Part shown: in pieces, positions 1 through 5,538 of the stretch | Numbering within the stretch: position 1 is the first letter of the stretch | Layout: each line of letters begins with the position of its first letter | From: Gammaproteobacteria bacterium | GTDB lineage: Bacteria > Pseudomonadota > Gammaproteobacteria > Pseudomonadales > Azotimanducaceae | Length of the DNA stretch: 7,364 bases | Direction: 5' to 3' | Assembly (NCBI GenBank): GCA_003228415.1 | Contig: QIDL01000525.1 | Span: 1 to 7,364 of the forward strand | Program-made: the position numbers and the translations under genes | The notes under the pieces: generated by a model | Databases searched by the model: none | What the model saw: only the letters and a program-made list of their open reading frames with translations | Told to the model about the DNA's origin: nothing

Positions 1-55
1 ACTTGTTGTTTCACATCAAAATAACGTTCTAACTATTTGTTATTAATCGACAAAA
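1..55 (+). promoter_or_regulatory. AT-rich leader and likely promoter of the membrane/SpeE-like operon
   Basis: This stretch is about 25% GC (14 G or C in 55 bases), far below the GC-rich coding DNA that follows, and it ends at the first ATG. A possible sigma-70 pair is TTGTTT at 6-11 and TAACTA at 30-35 with an 18-base spacer, but both hexamers are poor matches. TATTAA at 42-47 is another possible -10. No purine-rich Shine-Dalgarno sequence precedes the ATG at 56. The AT bias supports a promoter here, but the exact elements are a guess. Confidence 0.3.
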
Positions 56-652
56 ATGGAAAAAATTGTCTATACCCTCGCCTTCGTGGGTGGCTTCGTC
101 ATCATGTCCCTGGAACTTCTCGGGGGCCGGGTGCTGGCCCCCTACTTCGGCAGCAGCATCTATGTGTGGGGCAGCATCATCACCGTGTTCATGTTGTCGC
201 TGGCTCTCGGTTATCTCTTCGGTGGCCGATTGTCGCTGCACAATCCTTCCCTGACCCGGTTCGGCATCATCTTCGCCGGCGCAGCCATTCTGCTCTACCC
301 GCTGGTGTACTTCAGCGAACCCGGCATGGTGTGGATCTTCGAACGCATCGAGGATCCTCGATACGGATCGCTGCTGGCGGCCGGCATGCTGTTCATGTTG
401 CCGACCATCATCATGGGCATGATCTCGCCGTACGCGGTTCGGCTGCTGGTGGCATCCACCCACGAGTCCGGTCAGATAGCCGGGAGGCTCTACTTCGTCT
501 CGACGATGGGCAGCGCGCTCGGAACGCTCGCCACTTCCTTCTATTTTGTATTGTGGTTTGAAATGAACACCATCCTGACTCTTCTGGCGGCCGCCCTGGT
601 CGTTATGTCGATCACCGCGCTGGTTGCGCGCCCGCTGCTGGCGCGCCCATGA
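56..652 (+). CDS. Six-helix membrane protein, N-terminal half of the fused MFS/spermidine synthase family
   Basis: A 198-residue integral inner-membrane protein. Hydrophobic segments lie at about residues 4-24, 37-57, 67-87, 105-125, 145-168 and 171-191. Arg and Lys residues cluster in the loops after helices 2 and 4 and at the C-terminus, so both ends are predicted to be cytoplasmic. The N-terminal pattern (a Glu within helix 1, then GGRVLAPYFG, a Trp opening helix 2 and GYLFGGRL at its end) is typical of the membrane module that usually sits in one polypeptide with a spermidine-synthase-like domain. Here the gene stops after the sixth helix and overlaps the next gene by ATGA, implying translational coupling. 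The start is set by family resemblance; there is no clear Shine-Dalgarno. Substrate and function are unknown. It may transport something or simply anchor and serve the downstream enzyme. Family assignment is fairly sure, function is not. Confidence 0.85.
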   Translation: MEKIVYTLAFVGGFVIMSLELLGGRVLAPYFGSSIYVWGSIITVFMLSLALGYLFGGRLSLHNPSLTRFGIIFAGAAILLYPLVYFSEPGMVWIFERIEDPRYGSLLAAGMLFMLPTIIMGMISPYAVRLLVASTHESGQIAGRLYFVSTMGSALGTLATSFYFVLWFEMNTILTLLAAALVVMSITALVARPLLARP

Positions 653-1548
653 GCCACAGGCGCGGTATCCCGGGGATCATCCTTGTCTGCACGCTGCTCA
701 CCACAGCGAGCAGCGCGTATGCGGAAATCATCCATCGGGAACGTTCGCTCTACAGCACGATTCTGGTCAACGAAAAAGGCTCGACCATCTGCCTGCAGTT
801 TTCGGTTCGTAAGGACCAACGCAACCAATCCTGTCTGGATCGGAATAGTCCGCGGAAACTGGTATTTCCTTACGCAAAGATGATGCTGGCAAGTCTTTTG
901 CTCGTGCCGAATCCACAGCGGATCCTGATCGTCGGGCTCGGTGGTGGGACCTTGCCGGTGACTCTCCATGAACTGTTCCCTGGCGCAATCATCGATGTCG
1001 TCGAGATCGACCCGGCGGTAAAAATAGTGGCGGAAACCTACTTCGATTTTACCGAAACGGACAATGTGACCGTTATCCTGCAGGACGCCAGGGTCTTCAC
1101 CAAGCGGGCTGCAACTCGAGAGCGACGTTACGATCTGATCATGCTCGACGCCTTCAACGGTGACTATATTCCCGAACATCTCATGACGCGTGAGTATCTT
1201 GAAGAGACTCGCGCATTACTGGCTCCAGGTGGAGTCGTTGTTTCCAATACCTTTGCCATCAGCAGGCTTTACGATCACGAGTCCGAAACCTACAGGGCGG
1301 TTTTCGGTGAGTTCTTCAACATCAGATCCCGCTCTTCGGCCAATCGGGTCATCCTCGCCCGGCAAGAGACTCTGCCCGCTCCCGATACGCTCGCGGCTAC
1401 GGCGCGCAGCTTCTCTGTGCGCTTACGCCCCTATGACGTTCGACTAGAGGAATACATCACTGCCCTGTCGACCGAAGTGGACTGGGATGAGAAAGCCCGG
1501 GTTCTGACAGACCAGTACGCCCCGGCAAACCTGTTACGCAATCAGTAG
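649..1548 (+). CDS. Spermidine-synthase-like (SpeE-like) methyltransferase-fold protein with signal peptide
   Basis: A 299-residue protein. Residues 1-25 form a signal peptide or anchor: HRR, a hydrophobic core (about 7-20), and an AYA cleavage motif before Glu26. The rest is the SpeE-like fold: a beta-rich start with NQS at 59-61, Rossmann motif I ILIVGLGGG (93-101), the acidic VEID (118-121) that normally binds the nucleoside ribose, QDAR (145-148), LDAFNGDYIP (166-175), and a C-terminal LTDQYAPANLL that recurs in the fused MFS/spermidine synthase family. It lacks the GGGDG and DPxGP motifs of true spermidine synthases, so I do not call it speE. It probably binds a SAM-like ligand, but the reaction is unknown. 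The start codon overlaps the stop of the upstream membrane gene (ATGA), so the pair is one operon and probably one complex. The positive N-terminus puts the catalytic domain on the periplasmic side, which is odd for a SAM-binding fold. Confidence 0.85.
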   Translation: MSHRRGIPGIILVCTLLTTASSAYAEIIHRERSLYSTILVNEKGSTICLQFSVRKDQRNQSCLDRNSPRKLVFPYAKMMLASLLLVPNPQRILIVGLGGGTLPVTLHELFPGAIIDVVEIDPAVKIVAETYFDFTETDNVTVILQDARVFTKRAATRERRYDLIMLDAFNGDYIPEHLMTREYLEETRALLAPGGVVVSNTFAISRLYDHESETYRAVFGEFFNIRSRSSANRVILARQETLPAPDTLAATARSFSVRLRPYDVRLEEYITALSTEVDWDEKARVLTDQYAPANLLRNQ

Positions 1549-1591
1549 GGCTCCCGATCACGGCGACGAATCGAAAAGGCTGCTCCCGGAG

Positions 1592-3115
1592 TCAGGCCCG
1601 CTGCCAGTATTCGTCCTTCAACAGGCGTTTATAGAGTTTACCGGTCGGATGTCGTGGCAGTTCCTCTCGAAAGTCTATCGAGCGCGGGCATTTCACGTGT
1701 GAAAGCTTTGATCTGCAGAAATCCATGAGCTCAATGGCAAGCTCGGGTGTGGCTTCCGCCATCTCCTTTGGTTGGATCACCGCTTTCACTTCTTCCCCGA
1801 ATTCCTGGTTGGGTACACCAAACACCGCGACATCCATCACCGAGTCGTGAGTGATGAGTACATTTTCCGCCTCCTGAGGATAGACGTTCACCCCGCCGGA
1901 AATAATCATGAAGTGTTTGCGATCGGTGAGATAGAGATAGCCGTCCTCATCGAGATACCCGACATCGCCCAAGGTCGTCCAACCTTTCGCGTGGCGCGAG
2001 TCATTGGTTTTCTCGTCGTCTTTGTAGTATTCGAATTCACCACCGCCGCCCATGAAGATGGTCCCGGATTCACCCACGGGCAGCTCGTTGCCATCGTCAT
2101 CGCAAATGAAGATTTCGCAGTTGAGTGGCTTACCCACGGATCCTTTGTGGGCCAGCCATTCTTCAGAATTCAACTGTACAAATCCGTTACCTTCGGTACC
2201 GGCATAGTATTCATGGATGATCGGCCCCCACCACTCGATCATCTGCTCCTTGACGGGAATCGGACATGGCGCGGCGGCGTGGATGGCGCACTCGAGGGAG
2301 GACACGTCGTAGCGCAGGCGCACTTCCTCCGGCAACTTCAACATTCGCACAAACATGGTAGGAACCCACTGACTGTGCGTCACCCGAAACGTTTCGATGT
2401 ATTGAAGCGCCAGTTCCGCCTCGAAGTGTTCCATCACTACCACTTCAATGCCGTAACGCAGCAGACCCATCGTAAAGGCCAGGGGAGCTGAGTGGTACAG
2501 CGGCGCGGGGGATAGATAGATCGACCCATCCGAGGCACCGTACAGAACGCTCATCAGGTTCATTTCCGGACCTTCGCCATAGCCTTCGACGGGTAGCGGT
2601 TTCTTGATTCCTTTCGGAAAACCGGTGGTGCCGGAGGAATAGAGCATCGAGGCACCTTCGGCTTGATCGGCTATCGGGGTTACGGGCATCTCGGCGATAG
2701 CATCTTCCCAGGATTCAAATCCAGGAATCACTCCGTCGATCATATAGCGTTGGACGACGTTGGGAGACTTGTCTACAAGAGGTTCGACTACCGCGCTCCG
2801 TTCGTGTGAGGTGATGAATACCGTTGCTTCGCAGTTGTCGACAATATATTCCACCTCTTCCTGCTGCAGGCGCCAGCTGATCGTGGTGTAGTAGATCCCC
2901 GATCGTTGCGCAGCCCAGCAGAGCTGAAAAAAACGGAAATGATTTTCGAGCATGATAGCGATGTGATCGCCGCGCTTCAGTCCGAGCGAGCGAAACAGGT
3001 GTGCACCCTGATTGGCTGTTGCTTCGAGTTCAGTGAAGGTAATTCTCTCTCCCGAGTCAGCCATGGTGTAGGCGATTTTGTCAGGTGAGCGTTCCGCGGT
3101 TACTCCCGGGTGCAT
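1592..3115 (-). CDS. AMP-forming acyl-CoA synthetase (FadD4 / bile-acid-CoA-ligase-like)
   Basis: A 507-residue member of the ANL superfamily that activates a carboxylic acid with ATP to an acyl-adenylate and transfers it to CoA. Motifs in order: the ATP loop LYSSGTTGFPKG (158-169), PAPLYHSAP (203-211), the adenine-binding YYAGTEG (303-309), LGDVGYLDEDG with the ribose-binding Asp384, the hinge DRK (398-400), ISGGVNVYPQE (405-415), and PTGK with catalytic Lys493. All key residues are present and the length is normal. The wording of the central block (HSQWVPTMFVRMLKLPEEVR, 247-266) is close to what I recall for FadD4-like and bile-acid-CoA-ligase-like enzymes, suggesting a medium or long-chain, branched or sterol-derived acid, but the substrate cannot be read from sequence. 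An AAGGGGGA Shine-Dalgarno four bases before the ATG supports the start. It follows msrB on the same strand and converges on the SpeE-like operon. Confidence 0.93.
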   Translation of the reverse strand: MHPGVTAERSPDKIAYTMADSGERITFTELEATANQGAHLFRSLGLKRGDHIAIMLENHFRFFQLCWAAQRSGIYYTTISWRLQQEEVEYIVDNCEATVFITSHERSAVVEPLVDKSPNVVQRYMIDGVIPGFESWEDAIAEMPVTPIADQAEGASMLYSSGTTGFPKGIKKPLPVEGYGEGPEMNLMSVLYGASDGSIYLSPAPLYHSAPLAFTMGLLRYGIEVVVMEHFEAELALQYIETFRVTHSQWVPTMFVRMLKLPEEVRLRYDVSSLECAIHAAAPCPIPVKEQMIEWWGPIIHEYYAGTEGNGFVQLNSEEWLAHKGSVGKPLNCEIFICDDDGNELPVGESGTIFMGGGGEFEYYKDDEKTNDSRHAKGWTTLGDVGYLDEDGYLYLTDRKHFMIISGGVNVYPQEAENVLITHDSVMDVAVFGVPNQEFGEEVKAVIQPKEMAEATPELAIELMDFCRSKLSHVKCPRSIDFREELPRHPTGKLYKRLLKDEYWQRA

Positions 3116-3119
3116 AACT

Positions 3120-3127
3120 TCCCCCTT
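3120..3127 (-). promoter_or_regulatory. Ribosome binding site of the acyl-CoA synthetase
   Basis: Read on the minus strand, AAGGGGGA lies four bases before the ATG at 3115. It is a strong purine-rich match to the Shine-Dalgarno consensus and fixes the start of the acyl-CoA synthetase. Confidence 0.6.
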
Positions 3128-3151
3128 GTTATTGTGATCGCTTCGTTGGTC

Positions 3152-3173
3152 GTGACGGACATAAGTGCGTCAC
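3152..3173. repeat. Inverted repeat GTGACG-N10-CGTCAC upstream of acyl-CoA synthetase
   Basis: Perfect 6-base arms, GTGACG at 3152-3157 and CGTCAC at 3168-3173, separated by ten bases, sit about 37 bases upstream of the acyl-CoA synthetase start in the 68-base gap after msrB. The 22-base size and position fit an operator for a dimeric repressor such as a TetR or GntR type regulator, common for acyl-CoA genes. With 6-base arms it could also be chance or a weak RNA hairpin; there is no U-tract to make it a terminator of msrB. Confidence 0.3.
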
Positions 3174-3183
3174 CGGGTGCCGT

Positions 3184-3591
3184 TTACGCCGAATCATCGT
3201 GCCGCGTGTTGAGCTTCAACGAAGCCGAGTTCATGCAGTAACGCAGTCCGGTCGGCTCAGGACCGTCCGGAAATACGTGGCCAAGGTGAGCGTCGCAGTT
3301 GGCGCACAATGCTTCCACACGCTCCATCAGCAAGGTGTTGTCTGCCTGTGTCACTACCGCCTCTTCGCTGATGGGTTGATAGAAACTCGGCCAGCCGGAA
3401 CCCGAGTCGTACTTGGTCGACGAATCGAATAATTCCTCACCACAACAGCGGCAGCGATAACACCCCGGTGTCTTGGTGTCCCAGTATTCACCGGTAAAGG
3501 CTCGCTCGGTGGCGGCTTCTCGAGTCACGGCAAACTCACCATCGCTGAGTTCAGAGCGCCACTCGTCGTCGCTTTTGGTTACTTTAGCCAT
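3184..3591 (-). CDS. msrB: Peptide-methionine (R)-S-oxide reductase MsrB
   Basis: A 135-residue cytoplasmic repair enzyme that reduces methionine-R-sulfoxide in proteins, normally recycled by thioredoxin. Zinc ligands are Cys47/Cys50 (in CYRCRCCG) and Cys96/Cys99 (in CANCDAHLGHVFPDG). The conserved active-site histidines are His102 and His105, and the catalytic residue is Cys119 in RYCMNSASL. The substrate loop reads SGSGWPSF (63-70), where the E. coli enzyme has SGCGWPSF, so the usual resolving cysteine is Ser65. Two extra cysteines, Cys44 and Cys49, flank the first zinc pair and might act instead. The protein is full length with no signal peptide. The ATG at 3591 has only a weak purine stretch (GAGAAG) upstream. 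It is divergent from the aminotransferase gene and lies 68 bases upstream of the acyl-CoA synthetase, with which it may be co-transcribed. Confidence 0.95.
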   Translation of the reverse strand: MAKVTKSDDEWRSELSDGEFAVTREAATERAFTGEYWDTKTPGCYRCRCCGEELFDSSTKYDSGSGWPSFYQPISEEAVVTQADNTLLMERVEALCANCDAHLGHVFPDGPEPTGLRYCMNSASLKLNTRHDDSA

Positions 3592-3660
3592 TCACGGAAC
3601 CACTTCTCTACTCAATTTATGTACAGTAAGCCCCACCGTAGCGACGGAAACACAGTTGGG

Positions 3661-3688
3661 TTACTGCAATCCGGGTGGCTGCTACACT
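3661..3688 (+). promoter_or_regulatory. Candidate extended -10 promoter for the aminotransferase gene
   Basis: In the 151-base divergent gap between msrB and the aminotransferase gene, TTACTG (3661-3666) and TACACT (3683-3688) are spaced by 16 bases, and TGC directly precedes the -10 hexamer, giving an extended -10 (TGnTACACT). Transcription would begin near 3695, leaving a leader of about 48 bases. The rest of the gap shows no strong terminator or riboswitch. This is a reading by eye only. Confidence 0.35.
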
Positions 3689-3742
3689 GCACGGGCAATC
3701 CCTGCATTCTAGTATGAGCCTCCAGGCAAGGGAAACGGAGCA

Positions 3743-5020
3743 ATGGCATCGAACAGAAAAGATAGCGCCGTCACGCCGTTACACATCGGCCCCGGCATCG
3801 ATCACGACACAAAGATCACGAAATCGAGCAAACTCTCGGAAGTCTGCTATGACATTCGCGGTCCAGTGCTGGCAGAGGCCAATCGCCTGGAAGAAGAAGG
3901 CCACCGGATCATGAAGCTCAACATCGGCAATCCGGCTCCCTGGGGCTTTGAAGCACCAGAAGAAATTCTGCTGGATGTCATCCACAATCTCCCGAACTCT
4001 CAAGGCTATTGTGATTCCAAAGGCATCTACAGCGCCCGCAAGGCGATCATGCAGTACTGCCAGCAGATTCGGATCCCCAACGTGGAAGTCGACGATATCT
4101 ACGTCGGTAATGGCGTCTCCGAATTGGTGGTCATGGGCATGCAGGGCCTGCTGGAAAACGGCGACGAGGTGCTGATCCCGACTCCCGACTATCCGCTCTG
4201 GACAGCGGCGGTTACGCTCTGTGGCGGCAAAGCCGTTCACTATCGCTGCGAGGAGAGTGCCGCCTGGACACCGGACGTCGATGACTTGCGCGCCAGGGTG
4301 ACCCCGCGTACCCGTGCCATGGTCATCATCAACCCCAACAATCCCACCGGTGCCGTTTATCCTCGAGCCGTTCTGGAAGCGATGCTGGAAATTGCCCGTC
4401 AGCACGACCTGGTGGTCTTTGCAGACGAGATCTACGACAAAATTCTCTATGATGATGCGGAACATGTGCCCGTCGGCTCGCTGGCAGAAGACGTGCTCAT
4501 CATGACTCTGAACGGCTTGTCGAAGACCTATCGAGTTGCCGGATTCCGGACCGGGTGGATGGTTGTCAGCGGTGCAAAACATCGCGCACGCGACTACGTC
4601 GAAGGCCTCGACATTCTCGCGTCCATGCGATTGTGCCCGAACGTGCCCACTCAGCACGCCATTCAAACCGCTCTTGGCGGCTACCAGAGCATTCAGGAAT
4701 TCCTCTACCCCGGTGGACGGCTATACGATCAGCGCGAATACGCCTGGCAACGGCTCAACGAAATAGATGGATTGAGCTGCGTAAAACCGCTGGGTGCTCT
4801 CTATCTATTCCCGAAGATCGATACCGGGAAGTTCAACATCGAGAGCGATGAGCAGTTCGCCCTGGACCTGCTTCGCCAGGAAAAAGTCCTCGTTGTGCAG
4901 GGTACCGGTTTCAATTGGTCTGAGCCCGATCACTTCCGGATCGTCTTTCTCCCGCGCGTGGAAGAGCTTGAAGAGGCATTCGAGCGGATCGAGAGATTCC
5001 TCGACGGCTACCGGCAGTAG
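3743..5020 (+). CDS. alaA: Alanine (glutamate-pyruvate) aminotransferase, AlaA family
   Basis: A 425-residue class I/II PLP-dependent aminotransferase, predicted to make alanine from pyruvate and glutamate in the cytoplasm. Family signatures: SSKLSEVCYDIRGPV (28-42), LNIGNPAPWGFEAPEEI (59-75), INPNNPTG (196-203) with the PLP-contacting Asn200, FADEIY (226-231) with Asp228 and Tyr231, the Schiff-base Lys261 in LSKTYR, Arg269 in GFRTGW, and the carboxylate-binding Arg399 in HFRIVFLP. The N-terminus is about 20 residues longer than in E. coli AlaA, which starts just before the SSKL equivalent, but there is no internal Met to use instead. AAGGGA (3728-3733) and GGAG (3737-3740) precede the ATG. 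The gene is divergent from msrB and is followed 32 bases later by an unknown gene on the same strand. Substrate preference is inferred from close family resemblance. Confidence 0.93.
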   Translation: MASNRKDSAVTPLHIGPGIDHDTKITKSSKLSEVCYDIRGPVLAEANRLEEEGHRIMKLNIGNPAPWGFEAPEEILLDVIHNLPNSQGYCDSKGIYSARKAIMQYCQQIRIPNVEVDDIYVGNGVSELVVMGMQGLLENGDEVLIPTPDYPLWTAAVTLCGGKAVHYRCEESAAWTPDVDDLRARVTPRTRAMVIINPNNPTGAVYPRAVLEAMLEIARQHDLVVFADEIYDKILYDDAEHVPVGSLAEDVLIMTLNGLSKTYRVAGFRTGWMVVSGAKHRARDYVEGLDILASMRLCPNVPTQHAIQTALGGYQSIQEFLYPGGRLYDQREYAWQRLNEIDGLSCVKPLGALYLFPKIDTGKFNIESDEQFALDLLRQEKVLVVQGTGFNWSEPDHFRIVFLPRVEELEEAFERIERFLDGYRQ

Positions 5021-5044
5021 TCGGCCGTCCTGGAGAGCGGAGCC

Positions 5045-5056
5045 ATGCGTCGATGA
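5045..5056 (+). promoter_or_regulatory. Possible three-codon minicistron coupled to the unknown gene
   Basis: ATG CGT CGA TGA (Met-Arg-Arg-stop) begins nine bases after GGAG at 5032-5035, and its stop overlaps the ATG at 5053 of the next gene (ATGA). A second GGAG at 5039-5042 lies ten bases before the 5053 start. Translation of this mini-ORF could couple or tune initiation downstream, but it may be coincidence. Confidence 0.2.
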
Positions 5057-5538
5057 CCGACATCAACGTCGACGATTTCTTCAAGGATGCGGCGAAAACC
5101 CTGGTTGCGCTCTACAGCGTCTTTCCCCGCCGCTATGCGATATTCGTGGATGACATTTACGGTTCTGAAGATCCCGACGAATTCGGCATGCACAGCGACC
5201 GCTATCGGGCCTGCTTCGGTGCTTTGATCTGGCTCGGGGAGGAGAACTATCTGCGTTTCGAGGAAACGATCAAGGACGAAGCCATTGATCAGGCTACCCT
5301 GACGGGACGCTGCTTTACCCTGCTGTCATCGCCGGCCTCTCATCCAGATAGCGACGGGATCGAGGACCTGCCCGAACAGATACGTATCGAGCGCTCCACG
5401 CACATATTCCGGATCAAAGCGGCGTTGCAGCAGCGCTCATCCGCGCACCTGCGTGTGGCGATGATCGATCTGATGGGGCAAATGGAAGGCCTGAGCCGGC
5501 AGGACACTAGCCGCGAAATCGAAATCGAGCGACCTTGA
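5053..5538 (+). CDS. Conserved-looking hypothetical protein with winged-helix-like core
   Basis: A 161-residue soluble protein that I do not recognise by name. It has no signal peptide or membrane segment. The N-terminus (1-50) is acidic, with a hydrophobic helix (FFKDAAKTLVALYSVFP, 9-25), then YAIFVDDIYG and a DPDEFG turn (40-45). The centre reads ACFGALIWLGEENYLRFE (53-70), followed by DQATLTGRCFTLL (79-91). A W-L-x-E-E-x-Y-L/I-R element followed by V/T-LT-x-x-x-x-x-LL resembles the recognition helix and wing of small winged-helix proteins, but basic DNA-contact residues are few, so a protein-binding role is equally possible. The C-terminus (about 110-161) is charged and helical. It starts 32 bases after the aminotransferase stop on the same strand and is probably co-transcribed. 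GGAG at 5039-5042 serves as Shine-Dalgarno. Its last 32 bases overlap the convergent methyltransferase gene. That it is a real gene is supported by position, length and composition; function is unknown. Confidence 0.75.
   Translation: MTDINVDDFFKDAAKTLVALYSVFPRRYAIFVDDIYGSEDPDEFGMHSDRYRACFGALIWLGEENYLRFEETIKDEAIDQATLTGRCFTLLSSPASHPDSDGIEDLPEQIRIERSTHIFRIKAALQQRSSAHLRVAMIDLMGQMEGLSRQDTSREIEIERP

Noticed and set aside
640..660. Programmed frameshift joining the membrane and SpeE-like genes into one protein
   Set aside because: There is no slippery heptamer or strong downstream structure; the ATGA overlap and the second gene's own signal-like N-terminus fit ordinary coupled translation.
541..1179. 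212-codon minus-strand open frame
   Set aside because: Antisense to both halves of the SpeE-like operon; no motifs and biased composition.
1549..1591. Terminator between the convergent SpeE-like operon and acyl-CoA synthetase
   Set aside because: The 43 bases contain only 3-4 base stems and no T-tract on either strand.
1772..2491. 239-codon plus-strand open frame
   Set aside because: Antisense to the acyl-CoA synthetase; His- and Phe-rich translation typical of a shadow frame.
3611..3626. LexA-like site ending in ACAG upstream of msrB
   Set aside because: Only one half fits CTGT-N8-ACAG; the other arm reads CTCA, so it is not a credible SOS box.
3779..4666. 295-codon minus-strand open frame
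   Set aside because: Antisense to the aminotransferase gene, with a composition rich in His, Asp and Gly and no recognisable motif.
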